A DNA stretch of 64,000 nucleotides from Bacteroidota bacterium (GTDB lineage: Bacteria; Bacteroidota; Bacteroidia; CAILMK01): positions 1 through 64,000 of the forward strand of contig JABDBQ010000004.1 of assembly GCA_013288555.1 (NCBI GenBank), read 5' to 3'. The position numbers were made by a program, and so were the translations under genes. The notes under the pieces were generated by a model. The model was not told the origin of the DNA. It worked only from the letters and a program-made list of their open reading frames with translations, and did not search any database. Shown piece by piece: positions 54,101-62,697 of the stretch. Position 1 is the stretch's first letter. Every line of letters begins with the position of its first letter.

Positions 54101-55092
54101 CCAAGGCAATTGCAGGCCTAAGTAAAATTATCTGCGATGGGGACGAAGATACCCTTGGAGCGAAAGCTGATATCGGAAGCCAATACAGTTGGGTTAGTTC
54201 CCCTTCTGGATTTAGCTCAACGGTAGCAAACCCTGTTGTTAAACCAACATCATTGAAAACGATTTACATAGTAACCGAAACGAGCAATATGGGTTGCAGT
54301 AAAACGGATTCGGCTACTTTAACTTTAAGCCCTCTGCCACAGCCAAATGCAGGTACGGCGTCCAGTATATGCAATGGCTCATCTGTTGCAATTGGTTCAA
54401 AAGCGATTAATGGCAATACTTATAACTGGACAAGTAACCCAAAAGGATTCTTTTCTAACGCTGCAAACCCTTCAGTTTCTCCAGGCAGTACGACTGAATA
54501 TTATCTTACTGAAACCAATATAAACCATTGCAGTGCAATTGATTCTGTTAAAATAACCGTATATCCATTACCTGATGCAGACTGGAAGGCATCCATAAAT
54601 AAATGTGAGGTTACATTTTCTCCCGATGTACCTACAAATACATCTTATTTCTGGCATTTTGGTGATGGGGATAGTTCAGATATTTATAATCCTGTCTATG
54701 ATTATACTTCAAAAGGGTCATTTCATATTAGTCTCATTACTACCAACCAGTATCATTGTAAATCAGAAGTCGATTCAGTTATTACGATCAATGAGTTATG
54801 TACCAATGGAATAAATTCCGAAACCAGCCCCGTTACTTCATTGAATATTTATCCAAATCCTTTTAATACTTCGACAACAATTCAATACACGCTTTCCAAG
54901 CCTTCGAGAATAAGGATAATTCTATTTGATATAGCAGGGAAACAGGTTGGTATTGTAGAAGATAAAGATCAAAATAAGGGAAGTTATAACCTGGAATTGA
55001 ATGCGGAAAACTACCACTTAATTGCGGGCGTTTATCTCCTGAAAATTTTAACAGATGATGGTATTAGATGCAACCGAATTGTGAAATTCTAA
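51124..55092 (+). CDS. Giant SBBP-repeat T9SS surface protein 3
   Basis: 1322 residues. Signal peptide IKFLLFFAIVFQFAVIQTIA; head QWSFMENKGQLKSKEGNL; about nine SBBP repeats from 275 to 735 (LVWATYFGGTADDEARSITL, GNIYLTGYTGSD, GIATSGAYQTSYGG); CARDB-like domain; four Ig-like repeats (STVSNPSVNPTDST and alike); PKD (YFWHFGDGDSSD); T9SS type A tail with LNIYPNPFNTSTTIQYTLSK. Its tail differs from that of proteins 1 and 2, so it is an older paralogue. Expected on the cell surface, with an adhesive or matrix role by inference. Confidence 0.92.
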   Translation: MNRIKFLLFFAIVFQFAVIQTIAAPSAKATQLIKHRQWSFMENKGQLKSKEGNLCPEIKYYGQSDKEGVRIYCLAGKISFVFTKTEKGPTTVSEATGTPEINPFEKYDLLNQNKGKPEIKSTTISTSRTDLVFVNSNPDTRITGSDKKSYFENYYTTGDANKGITQVHSFGMITYTNLYKNIDMVLYSSDHGLEYSFIVHPGGDVNDIKVRWNGIDNFMNKGSEGIVFCNALGTIKQSNPESFSEGRTISSQMIHSGTDYSFKVERYNHHSDLIIDPKLVWATYFGGTADDEARSITLDASGNIYMSGTTFSQGIATSGAYQTTEMGGQYYGDALLVKFSYSGKLLWATYYGGTGEEIANTVKVDASGKVYISGYTKSSSGIATSGAFQTSYGGDYDAFLAQFNGSGSLVWSTYYGGSSVEEVFKMSLDKSGNIYLTGYTGSDSNIATAGAFLTNNVAGTRAFLSKFNSSGNLVWGTYYGGSSLNESFSVCCDGDDNVYITGITFSSTDIATTGSYQSSYGGSQDAFVAKFNSSGNRIWGTYFGGTSGEQSFDIASDGADAIYLAGYTLSKNGIATSGAWQTSYVGSFQTFLARFNTSGSLDWSTYYGGGYDEAAGVFVDIAGEINMVGFSKTTTQIATTGAYQTSYSGGYDGYLARFNKSGNLDWGSYYGGSGDELILNVTGDPSGNIYFAGYTSSKSAIATSGAYQTSYGGGTYDAFLAKFSFGYKNDAGISRIYSPQGNFCAKFDTIKVRLNNYGSDTLTSVYIGFNSKTALSPYHWTGKLAPDSSVEVVFGTYNFSSLGSYKVSVYTYSPNGVTDSVPSNDTAIVLDTVYGAPSIVTGGNKVICQGSSVILGGTAVSGNSYLWSSIPAGFSSTVSNPSVNPTDSTVYNLTETTQQGCSASGKAIISISKILPANAGTDETICSGTYVTIGATALSGINYSWASIPTGFTSTSSKPYVHPDATTIYILTETNKAGCSKSDSVIIKTLPLPKAIAGLSKIICDGDEDTLGAKADIGSQYSWVSSPSGFSSTVANPVVKPTSLKTIYIVTETSNMGCSKTDSATLTLSPLPQPNAGTASSICNGSSVAIGSKAINGNTYNWTSNPKGFFSNAANPSVSPGSTTEYYLTETNINHCSAIDSVKITVYPLPDADWKASINKCEVTFSPDVPTNTSYFWHFGDGDSSDIYNPVYDYTSKGSFHISLITTNQYHCKSEVDSVITINELCTNGINSETSPVTSLNIYPNPFNTSTTIQYTLSKPSRIRIILFDIAGKQVGIVEDKDQNKGSYNLELNAENYHLIAGVYLLKILTDDGIRCNRIVKF

Positions 55093-55182
55093 GTTTCTGA
55101 ATGCTGTTTCTGAAATTTTACGCTTGTTTGACCAGTCTCATGCCCCTTTTTCAAAAAATATCAATCTTTTTGACATAAATCC

Positions 55183-55213
55183 TTGGATTTTTCGTTTGCC
55201 TTTTATACTTTTG
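55183..55213 (+). promoter_or_regulatory. Promoter of the 81-residue protein gene
   Basis: TTG (55183-55185), 20 nt, TACTTTTG (55206-55213); leader about 40 bp. Confidence 0.55.
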
Positions 55214-55258
55214 GTATGTGGTTCTTTAAATTTTTGTTTAACTAAATTTTAAGAAGTT

Positions 55259-55504
55259 ATGGTATTAACCTTTGAGGAATTGAGGAAAGTGAAAGACAGT
55301 CTTCCACATGGTGCCATCGAGCACATTGCTCATGAGCTTGACCTGGATGTACAAACAGTACGCAACTATTTCGGGTCTGATCATTTTGAACATGATAATT
55401 TTGTCGGCGCTCATTACGAGTCTGGCATTCATGGTGGCTATGTGAAGCTTGATGATGAACGTATTTACGAAGCTGCCATGAAACTGGCTGCCCAGGAGGC
55501 TTAG
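55259..55504 (+). CDS. Small HTH-like DNA-binding protein, Bacteroidota type
   Basis: 81 residues. MVLTFEELRKVKDSLPHGAI and EHIAHELDLDVQTVRNYFGS fit a short HTH in which the last helix (VQTVRNYFG) would read DNA. The C-terminus HGGYVKLDDERIYEAAMKLA is conserved in homologues annotated as 'DNA-binding protein'. Has its own promoter and a terminator hairpin (55531-55586), so it is highly and independently expressed by inference. Targets unknown. Confidence 0.72.
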   Translation: MVLTFEELRKVKDSLPHGAIEHIAHELDLDVQTVRNYFGSDHFEHDNFVGAHYESGIHGGYVKLDDERIYEAAMKLAAQEA

Positions 55505-55530
55505 GAAGAGGCCTTTTATTTTATTGTTGG

Positions 55531-55586
55531 AGCCTGAGTAAAAGACTATGATACAATGTATTATGTTTTTTACCTGGGCTTTTTTG
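55531..55586 (+). terminator. Terminator after the HTH-like gene
   Basis: AGCCTGAGTAAAA (from 55531) pairs imperfectly with TTTTACCTGGGCT, followed by TTTTTTG. Confidence 0.55.
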
Positions 55587-55632
55587 TTTAAAAATTAATG
55601 TAATTGTCTTTTGCATTTTCTCTTTTCACCAA

Positions 55633-55660
55633 CCCCTGACTCCTAACCCCTGACTCCTGA
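55633..55660 (-). repeat. Class I heptad array 8 bp upstream of a -7 element
   Basis: On the minus strand TCAGGAG, TCAGGGG, TTAGGAG, TCAGGGG. Eight bp separate it from TACCTTTG at 55669, where a -33 box would lie. Confidence 0.75.
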
Positions 55661-55668
55661 TATTTTCA

Positions 55669-55676
55669 TACCTTTG
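55669..55676 (+). promoter_or_regulatory. -7 element TACCTTTG of the YbjN gene (leaderless candidate)
   Basis: Full -7 match, followed after only 7 nt by the ATG at 55684. The heptad array occupies the -33 region. Confidence 0.5.
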
Positions 55677-55683
55677 CCACAAT

Positions 55684-56124
55684 ATGGAAGATTTAAGCAA
55701 ATATTACGCAATCGTAGAAGAAGGAATCAGCATGGCCGGAGTAGATCCTGCCCTTTGCAGAACTGAACACAACGAAGGTCAATGGAACCTAAAAAGAGGT
55801 GAAACTGAATTATGGGTTGACCTGTGGCATGTGGAAGAAGAAAACCATACCTATTTCCAGGTGATGACTCCTGTTGTCAGCATCCCTGAAGAAGGGAAAG
55901 AAAAATTTTACAGAGAGCTGTTAGATCTTAATTACCAGATGATTGGCGCCTATTTCGTAACTTATAAAGACGGTGTTTATATCAAGATAACCAAAGAGGC
56001 CGAAACCCTTGTTGCAGATGAACTGGTTATTTTAATGAATCGCGTAGGATATTATGGTGAAGTGTTTGAAGAAGGTTTCAAACGCAAATTTGACGCGAAG
56101 AAACTGGAACATGCGGAACATTGA
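55684..56124 (+). CDS. YbjN-like protein (secretion-chaperone fold)
   Basis: 146 residues, acidic, cytosolic. Pattern of alternating strands and helices (WNLKRGETELWVDLWHVEEE, YFQVMTPVVSIPEEGKEKFY, YRELLDLNYQMIGAYFVTYK, DELVILMNRVGYYGEVFEEG) matches the YbjN/type III chaperone-like fold. Function unknown in Bacteroidota. The ATG sits 7 nt after a -7 element, and a heptad array follows the gene (56129). Confidence 0.72.
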   Translation: MEDLSKYYAIVEEGISMAGVDPALCRTEHNEGQWNLKRGETELWVDLWHVEEENHTYFQVMTPVVSIPEEGKEKFYRELLDLNYQMIGAYFVTYKDGVYIKITKEAETLVADELVILMNRVGYYGEVFEEGFKRKFDAKKLEHAEH

Positions 56125-56128
56125 AAAA

Positions 56129-56170
56129 TCAGGGGTCAGGAATCAGGCGTTAGGAGTTAGTGGCTAACGC
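56129..56170 (+). repeat. Class I heptad array at the 3' ends of the YbjN and mtaB genes
   Basis: Six units: TCAGGGG, TCAGGAA, TCAGGCG, TTAGGAG, TTAGTGG, CTAACGC. The last two match the end of the 127-168 array. The mtaB stop (56157-56159) and its last codons (C-terminal CVSH) come from this array. Confidence 0.8.
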
Positions 56171-57479
56171 AAGCTTTTGAATGGACTAACTCTGAAATTC
56201 TTCCTATAACAACACCTTCGGAATCAATATCTTCCAATAATAAATTATCGATTCTATTTACTTTCACGGGATCATAAGTGGTTTTCACTTTGATATAGTT
56301 GCTGGTAAATCCCTGCATATATTCGCCGTGTTTCTGCTGTTCCCATAATACCGGAAATTCATTCCCGAGGTTTTCTTCATAAAACAGCCTGCGTTTCTTT
56401 TCGGATAAACTTACGAGCATGTCATGACGTTCGCGGCGTGTTGCATCAGGAACTCGTCCTTTGATTCGTAATGCTGTTGTATTCGGCCTTTCTGAATACG
56501 TAAAGACATGAAGATAGGAGACAGGCAGTTCCTTGATAAATTCATAGGTCTCCATAAATTCCTCATCGGTCTCTCCAGGAAAGCCTACAATAACATCAAC
56601 ACCGATACAGCAATGAGGCATCAGGCTCTTTATTTTAGATACCCTCTCTGCATATAAATCTCTTTTATATCTCCGACGCATGGATTCCAGGATCCTATCG
56701 CTTCCTGACTGCAAGGGGATATGAAAATGAGGGACAAACTTATCTGAAGAAGCAACGAACTCAATGATTTCTTCGGTAAGCAAATTTGGTTCTATGGATG
56801 AAATACGGAAACGATCTATACCTTCAACTTTATCAAGTGCCTGGATGAGCTGCAGGAAATTTTCACCGGATTCATTTTCAAAATCACCGATATTTACCCC
56901 TGTTAAAACAATTTCCTTCACGCCTTTGGCTGCAATTTCATCAGCCGCTTTCAATACTTCTTCTATAGCGCCACTTCGGCTGCGTCCCCGTGCCAATGGA
57001 ATGGTACAGAAAGCACAGAAATAATCGCAGCCATCCTGGACTTTCAGAAATGATCTTGTCCGGTCTCCTGCCGACCATGCAGGGTTAAAACTGTGAATAT
57101 CTTTGATATGTGAATTGAAAATGGCTTGTTCGCAACCATATTCAAGGTTTTGAACATGCGATACAATATTGAATTTCTCTGCCGCACCAAGCACAAGATT
57201 TACCCCGGGTATTTTTGCAATTTCTTCCGGTTTCAACTGGGCATAGCAGCCAATAACCACTACATTGGCGAACTCGTTTTGTGCAAGGGCATTTTTTACG
57301 ACACGTTTGGTTTTCCTGTCGGCATGGTCCGTAACAGAACAGGTATTTACAACATACACATCGGCAGGCTGCTCAAAATCAACCACATCATATCCGCTAT
57401 TCTGAAATTGCCGGGCAATAGCAGATGTCTCCGAATAATTCAGTTTACAACCGAGGGTATGAAAGGCGATGGTTTTCAA
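56157..57479 (-). CDS. mtaB: MtaB: tRNA t6A37 methylthiotransferase
   Basis: 440 residues. Three MiaB-family domains: N-terminal UPF0004 with Cys in FHTLGCKLNYSETS, VNTCSVTDHADRKTK and VIGCYAQL; radical SAM core with CDYFCAFCTIPLARGRSRSG near 145-165; and C-terminal TRAM. LGCKLN is the MtaB/YqeV signature. It adds a methylthio group to t6A37 of tRNAs reading ANN codons. The start is probably TTG at 57479; no ATG is near. The C-terminal four residues and stop are provided by a heptad array. Confidence 0.92.
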   Translation of the reverse strand: MKTIAFHTLGCKLNYSETSAIARQFQNSGYDVVDFEQPADVYVVNTCSVTDHADRKTKRVVKNALAQNEFANVVVIGCYAQLKPEEIAKIPGVNLVLGAAEKFNIVSHVQNLEYGCEQAIFNSHIKDIHSFNPAWSAGDRTRSFLKVQDGCDYFCAFCTIPLARGRSRSGAIEEVLKAADEIAAKGVKEIVLTGVNIGDFENESGENFLQLIQALDKVEGIDRFRISSIEPNLLTEEIIEFVASSDKFVPHFHIPLQSGSDRILESMRRRYKRDLYAERVSKIKSLMPHCCIGVDVIVGFPGETDEEFMETYEFIKELPVSYLHVFTYSERPNTTALRIKGRVPDATRRERHDMLVSLSEKKRRLFYEENLGNEFPVLWEQQKHGEYMQGFTSNYIKVKTTYDPVKVNRIDNLLLEDIDSEGVVIGRISELVHSKACVSH

Positions 57480-57606
57480 GGTTATTTGAAATTGGATATT
57501 TGGCCTAACCCGTGCCTCTCCTAAAGGAGAGGAGACAGCGGAGAGCGATATTCAATATTTTTAGCTTTTATCAAGCATTCGTAATTTCTAATTCATAATT
57601 GATTCT

Positions 57607-58374
57607 TTATTTCATTCTGAGTCTTATCTCAGTTAGTTTCTTTTTTGTGTATTCTGTGAAATCACTGGTCATGATCCAGTTATAATAGCCCGGGTCTTTT
57701 TTCAATACATCCGTTACTTTATGGCCCTTGTATTTCCCGAAATTAAACATTTCAGAACCATCCTCATGCCTAACAATCCTGCCCACCAGATCAATGATAT
57801 TATCATCCGGGTTGCCGATGGCAGCATTGATGGAATCAATATTGTCACCTAGCTCTTCGTATTTTTCAAGTTGAGCTGCAAATACTTCAAAAGTAGCATC
57901 TGTATCTGCCATAGCGGAGTGTGCATCAATGAGTTCCTTGCCGCAATAAAATGAATATGCTGCAGAAAGATTCCTTTTTTCCATAGTATGGAATATCCGC
58001 TGCACATCAATTACTTTTCGTTTGCTCAAATCGAAATCAATGCCTGCCCGTATGAACTCTTCCATCAGCATAGGCAGGTCGAACTTGAAAATATTAAATC
58101 CGGCAAGGTCAGCGGAACCTATAAAATGCTGCAATTCCTTTGCTCCGTTTTTGAATAAAGGTTTGTCAGCAACATCTTCATCTTTAATACCTATGATCTT
58201 TGTAATTTCTTCAGGGATAGGTAGCTCCGGATTGAAACGCCATATTTTACGTTCCTGGCTGTGGTCGGCATTTATCTTTAACAAACCGATTTCGACGATA
58301 CGGTCTTTGGTAAGGTTGAGGCCGGTGGACTCAATATCCAAAAAAACGATCTGTTTTTTGAGTTGTAGTTTCAT
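57607..58374 (-). CDS. DnaQ-like 3'-5' exonuclease with C-terminal DUF3820-like part
   Basis: 255 residues. DEDDh motifs: FLDIESTGLNLTKDRIVEIG (Asp and Glu of motif I, residues 12-14), GFNIFKFDLPMLMEE (motif II Asp), IDAHSAMADTDATFEV (motif III His/Asp). The C-terminal part FNFGKYKGHKVTDVLKKDPG plus YYNWIMTSDF resembles the short module found after some exonucleases. It removes nucleotides from 3' ends of DNA or RNA. A -7 element overlaps its leader, with the ATG only 5 nt away. Confidence 0.87.
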   Translation of the reverse strand: MKLQLKKQIVFLDIESTGLNLTKDRIVEIGLLKINADHSQERKIWRFNPELPIPEEITKIIGIKDEDVADKPLFKNGAKELQHFIGSADLAGFNIFKFDLPMLMEEFIRAGIDFDLSKRKVIDVQRIFHTMEKRNLSAAYSFYCGKELIDAHSAMADTDATFEVFAAQLEKYEELGDNIDSINAAIGNPDDNIIDLVGRIVRHEDGSEMFNFGKYKGHKVTDVLKKDPGYYNWIMTSDFTEYTKKKLTEIRLRMK

Positions 58375-58379
58375 TGGTG

Positions 58380-58387
58380 CAAAGGTA
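58380..58387 (-). promoter_or_regulatory. -7 element TACCTTTG of the exonuclease gene (leaderless candidate)
   Basis: On the minus strand TACCTTTG is followed after 5 nt by the ATG at 58374, and the heptad array lies 8 bp upstream, the same layout as at 55669. Confidence 0.5.
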
Positions 58388-58395
58388 GGAATTAA

Positions 58396-58423
58396 TCAGG
58401 GGTTAGGGATTAGGCGTTAGGGG
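58396..58423 (+). repeat. Class I heptad array 8 bp upstream of the exonuclease -7 element
   Basis: TCAGGGG, TTAGGGA, TTAGGCG, TTAGGGG. Relative to the exonuclease gene it has the same orientation and the same 8-bp distance to TACCTTTG as the array at 55633-55660 has to the YbjN gene. Confidence 0.75.
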
Positions 58424-58493
58424 GTTGATAAGATAGTATTCATTTCCCAACCAAATAGGGTAATAGGATGCTTAAATGTTAAATATTATCCTC

Positions 58494-59228
58494 TTATTTT
58501 TTTATGGTGTACTCCAGCTTGGTTATCGTATCGTTTTTTACATTGATATTGTAATCTATCAATGGACCACTTCCTCCGCCTCCGGATCCATCTCTCCAAT
58601 CATCGAACATACCCGGAAAAGCATGCCTGAATTTTTCGAAACTATCACCCTTCTTAAATTTCGATATATTTCGGACAAATATTCCTTCACGAATTTCGTC
58701 CGGCACATATCTGAAAACAAGAATAGGTGTTAGCCTTGGTAATAGCCAAAGCCAAATTATCATATAAATTACAGGAGAAAATATTGCTCCAATTTTAATA
58801 AGAAGATTGTCATTAAGAAGGCTGGCAAAATTGTTATTTCGAATGAATTTTGAATATGCAATGCCGAAAAATAAGCCTTCTAATATTGCAAGTGGGATAA
58901 ACATCCATATAAGCTCCAGACTTTGAAACAATCCCCCAACTAAAATGGAATATGTAAGGCAAGCATAAGCTATTGTAGCAAAGGGAAATATATAAGGTTT
59001 GAACAGTCTTTTTGAAGGATCAAGCCTGCTTAAAGGATATATGATAAATACTGCCCAGCTAATTAAGGTGAAAATGCCTGAATAGAATAAAATTACACCA
59101 CTATCCGAGGCCTTACCGTGTGCAAGACCTAAATAGATCGAATAAACCAGGTTCGTAAGAAACCACCCCAACGAAATTGATAAAAAGCTAAGAATGACAT
59201 AGACCTTTTTAATTTTATCAATATTCAT
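58494..59228 (-). CDS. Membrane protein with periplasmic or cytosolic tail, unknown
   Basis: 244 residues. Five hydrophobic helices (about 8-32, 42-62, 80-100, 108-130, 148-170), then a soluble end of 75 residues with a Gly/Asp-rich stretch MFDDWRDGSGGGGSGPLIDY. Not recognised. The gene lies 22 bp downstream of gcvP on the same strand, so a read-through transcript is likely. Confidence 0.7.
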   Translation of the reverse strand: MNIDKIKKVYVILSFLSISLGWFLTNLVYSIYLGLAHGKASDSGVILFYSGIFTLISWAVFIIYPLSRLDPSKRLFKPYIFPFATIAYACLTYSILVGGLFQSLELIWMFIPLAILEGLFFGIAYSKFIRNNNFASLLNDNLLIKIGAIFSPVIYMIIWLWLLPRLTPILVFRYVPDEIREGIFVRNISKFKKGDSFEKFRHAFPGMFDDWRDGSGGGGSGPLIDYNINVKNDTITKLEYTIKK

Positions 59229-59250
59229 TCTTAGCTTTCAATATAATGAT

Positions 59251-62109
59251 CTATTCCACCGTTTCATACTCCTCAACCGGCGGACAAGAACAAACCAAAT
59301 TCCTATCGCCGTAGCCATTGTTGATACGTCCTACTGCCGGCCAGAATTTGTTATGCTTCACCCAATCCAGCGGGTAAACAGCTTTCTGCCTTGTGTAGTT
59401 ATGGTTCCAGTCGTCAGCGATCACAGAATCAGCGGTATGCGGCGCATTTTTCAGAACGTTATCGTTCTTATCTACAATGCCGAGTTCTATTTCGTCAATT
59501 TCTTTTTTTATGGAAATCAGCACATCGCAGAACCTGTCCAGTTCGCCTTTTGGCTCACTTTCGGTAGGTTCTACCATCATGGTTCCTGCCACCGGGAAAG
59601 ATATGGTTGGTGCGTGGAAACCATAGTCCATCAATCGTTTGGCAATATCTTCAACCTCAACGCCGGAAGTCTGTTTGAACTTGCGGGTGTCAAGGATCAT
59701 TTCATGTGCGCAACGGCCGTTGGTGCCGCTATATAAGGTATCATAATAGCCATCTAATCTTGTTTTGATATAATTGGCATTCAGGATCGCATATTTGGTG
59801 GCATTTTCAAGGCCTGTGGTGCCCATCATACGGATATAGGTATAAGAGATCAACAGGATGCTGGCGCTGCTCCATGGTGCAGAACAAACCGCATGAATAG
59901 CTTTAGATCCACCGGTCTTCACAATAGGATGACCCGGAAGGAATGGAGTCAAATGTTTTGCAACACCGATCGGGCCCATACCGGGACCACCACCTCCGTG
60001 AGGGATGCAGAAAGTCTTGTGCAGGTTCAGGTGGCAAACGTCTGCCCCAATATTACCCGGACTGGTCAGGCCAACCTGTGCGTTCATATTGGCACCGTCC
60101 ATATAAACTTGTCCGCCATGGCTGTGGATGATGCTGCAAATCTCCTGGATGGTTTCTTCAAATACCCCGTGGGTAGAAGGGTAGGTTACCATCAGGCAAG
60201 CCAACACATCTTTATTTTCTTCCGCTTTTTGTCTTAAGTCCTCTACGTCAATATTGCCATGCTCGTCTGTTTTGGTCACTATGACTTTCATGCCGGCCAT
60301 TACCGCACTGGCAGGATTGGTTCCGTGCGCAGATTGCGGGATCAAAGCCACATTACGATGCGTTTCGCCACGGTCTTTGAAATATTCACGGATCACCAAC
60401 AGACCTGTGTATTCTCCCTGTGCTCCTGAATTAGGCTGTAGTGAGATGCCATCAAAATCTGTGATCTGTTTCAATGCTTCGGTAAGTTCTTCAAAGATCT
60501 GTTTGTATCCATTTGCCTGGTCCAATGGTGCAAAAGGATGAATGGCACCAAATTCAGGCCAGGTTACCGGGATCATTTCAGTGGTTGCATTCAGTTTCAT
60601 GGTACAACTACCTAAAGAGATCATGGAATGTACCAGAGACAAATCCTTGTTTTCCAAAGACTTGATGTAGCGAAGCATTTCATGTTCCGAATGATGAGAA
60701 TTGAAAACAGGGTGGGTGAGGTAGTCAGATTTACGCGCAAAAGTGGAATGGAATTCTGCCTCATAAGCCTGCTGAAATTCAGCCTGCGATATATTTGCAT
60801 TACCGAATACAGAAAGTATGTCATTCAGGTCTTTTACACTTGTATTTTCATCCAAAGAAATCCCGATAAATCCGGCTCCATACCTGAAATTGATACCTGC
60901 TTTTTCAGCTTTGGCCATATAAGCCGGTATCTCGTTTTCGTCAATTTCAATTCTTAGCGTATCGAAGAAACTATGGTTCGTTTGTTTTAAGCCGAGTCCT
61001 CTTAGTTTATCATTGAGTACTTTGGTGCTGCCATGTACCTGTTTTGCGATATTTTTAATGCCGTCTTTTCCATGATAAACGGCATACATACTGGCCATTA
61101 CAGATAATAAAACCTGGGCCGTACATATATTGCTCGTTGCTTTCTCACGACGGATATGCTGCTCTCTTGTCTGCAAAGCCATACGATAAGCCTGTTTGCC
61201 ATGGCTGTCAATAGAAACCCCAATGATACGTCCCGGCATTTCACGTTTGAAATCATCTCTGGTTGCAAAGAAAGCTGCATGTGGTCCGCCATAGCCCATA
61301 GGTACGCCAAAACGTTGAGAAGTACCTACAACCACATCAGCACCCCATTCTCCCGGAGGTGTCAGCAAAGCAAGGCTCAACAGGTCAGTCGCCACAGTAA
61401 CATGGCATCCAATAGCATGTGCCTGTTCGCAGAAAGAAGCATAATCATGAATATTGCCTTCAGCATCAGGATACTGTAAAATAGCACCGAAGAAAGATTT
61501 ATCGAATGTAAATGTTTTGTGATCGCCGATAACAAGTTCAATACCAAAAGGATTGGCACGGGTTTCCAGTACATCAACCGTTTGAGGGAATATTTTATCA
61601 GAAACAAAGAATTTCACACCGTTATCTTTACCACGCTCATTGTATAACATGTGCATGGCTTCAGCCGCAGCCGTACCCTCATCGAGCAGGGATGCGTTGG
61701 CGATGGCCATTCCTGTGAGGTCAATAATCATGGTCTGGTAGTTGATCAGCGCTTCCAGCCTGCCCTGGGCAATTTCTGCCTGGTAAGGGGTATAGGCAGT
61801 GTACCATCCCGGGTTTTCGAGGACATTCCTCAGGATTACTTTGGGTACGATGGTATCGTAATAGCCCAGTCCGATATAAGATTTGAATATTCTGTTTTTG
61901 GCGGCAATCTTAGCCAGCTCCTGCAACATTTCCTGTTCACCAAGTGCGGGAGGAAGGTTCATAGGTTGTTTTTTGCGGATAGATGCCGGAATGGTTTCAT
62001 CGATCAACTGGTCGAGTGATGATACGCCAATGGTTTCCAACATCTTTTGCGTGTCGGTTGCATTCGGGCCGATATGCCTGTGTTCAAAATAATCAGATCT
62101 TTTCAACAT
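59251..62109 (-). CDS. gcvP: Glycine dehydrogenase (decarboxylating), GcvP
   Basis: 952 residues, the fused P-protein of the glycine cleavage system. PLP lysine in [20 protein letters not shown] near residue 695-715, plus the N-terminal domain start [18 protein letters not shown] and the central [20 protein letters not shown]. It decarboxylates glycine and transfers the aminomethyl group to lipoyl-GcvH. GcvT and GcvH are not in the window, so the system is split. A weak -7 (CAAATTTA at 62162-62169) lies upstream, and no glycine riboswitch is visible. Confidence 0.95.
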   Translation of the reverse strand: MLKRSDYFEHRHIGPNATDTQKMLETIGVSSLDQLIDETIPASIRKKQPMNLPPALGEQEMLQELAKIAAKNRIFKSYIGLGYYDTIVPKVILRNVLENPGWYTAYTPYQAEIAQGRLEALINYQTMIIDLTGMAIANASLLDEGTAAAEAMHMLYNERGKDNGVKFFVSDKIFPQTVDVLETRANPFGIELVIGDHKTFTFDKSFFGAILQYPDAEGNIHDYASFCEQAHAIGCHVTVATDLLSLALLTPPGEWGADVVVGTSQRFGVPMGYGGPHAAFFATRDDFKREMPGRIIGVSIDSHGKQAYRMALQTREQHIRREKATSNICTAQVLLSVMASMYAVYHGKDGIKNIAKQVHGSTKVLNDKLRGLGLKQTNHSFFDTLRIEIDENEIPAYMAKAEKAGINFRYGAGFIGISLDENTSVKDLNDILSVFGNANISQAEFQQAYEAEFHSTFARKSDYLTHPVFNSHHSEHEMLRYIKSLENKDLSLVHSMISLGSCTMKLNATTEMIPVTWPEFGAIHPFAPLDQANGYKQIFEELTEALKQITDFDGISLQPNSGAQGEYTGLLVIREYFKDRGETHRNVALIPQSAHGTNPASAVMAGMKVIVTKTDEHGNIDVEDLRQKAEENKDVLACLMVTYPSTHGVFEETIQEICSIIHSHGGQVYMDGANMNAQVGLTSPGNIGADVCHLNLHKTFCIPHGGGGPGMGPIGVAKHLTPFLPGHPIVKTGGSKAIHAVCSAPWSSASILLISYTYIRMMGTTGLENATKYAILNANYIKTRLDGYYDTLYSGTNGRCAHEMILDTRKFKQTSGVEVEDIAKRLMDYGFHAPTISFPVAGTMMVEPTESEPKGELDRFCDVLISIKKEIDEIELGIVDKNDNVLKNAPHTADSVIADDWNHNYTRQKAVYPLDWVKHNKFWPAVGRINNGYGDRNLVCSCPPVEEYETVE

Positions 62110-62257
62110 GATGCGTCTTGTATTTTAATGATATAAAAATTCCTTACCTCTAAATATTTTGCAAATTTAGGGCTTAAACATGGAATTTGTATGACGGGAA
62201 TCAGGATAGTGGACTATTGCAATTCCTCGGCTGAAATATTCTATTAAATTTGAAAAT

Positions 62258-62411
62258 CCTGTCACCCCTTTCGGGGTTCTTGAAACAGATACATTTCCTT
62301 ATGCTATAATCATATCACCCCTTCGGGGTTATTTGCCGATCAACCCCGAAGGGGTGATATGATTGTAATAAAACATCAATTGCTATCTATAAAACCCCAA
62401 AGGGGTGACAG
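62258..62411. repeat. Nested inverted repeat of CACCCCTTTCGGGG type
   Basis: A 23-bp perfect inverted repeat (62308-62330 and 62342-62364, around CCCCTTCGGGG) with an 11-nt loop, enclosed by outer arms CTGTCACCCCTTTCGGGGTT-like (62259-62278) and CCCCAAAGGGGTGACAG (62395-62411). Total about 155 bp. No coding capacity. Confidence 0.7.
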
Positions 62412-62625
62412 TTTCCCTGCTCCTCGGTCTGTCTCTTGAACGACCGAAACCTAACAAATGATATTCTGGTCTGTCAGGAGACAGACCAGGGAAAAGACAG
62501 ACCTGGGAAATGGGCTTTAATTATTGAAGTATTCAATCATTTCTGTACTTATAACACTACATTAAACAGAATGCCACTCACTCAGGAAGAAATACAGAAA
62601 ATTAGTTCGGATTAGGAGCAACTTT

Positions 62626-62697
62626 CATAACAAAATAACATAACAAAGATGTGTTACCGGAATAAGATTTTGTAACAGGTGGGATGTTATGTTACAG
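62626..62697. repeat. 70-bp repeat, copy 1 (upstream of the lipoprotein gene)
   Basis: Starts CATAACAAAATAACATAACA and ends with ...TGTTATGTTACAG, with an inner TAAGATTTTGTAACAGGTG. Terminal parts TAACATAACA/TGTTATGTTA are an inverted repeat. Confidence 0.7.

Noticed and set aside
62110..62260. Glycine riboswitch upstream of gcvP
   Set aside because: The leader is about 50 bp of AT-rich DNA without the conserved aptamer core.
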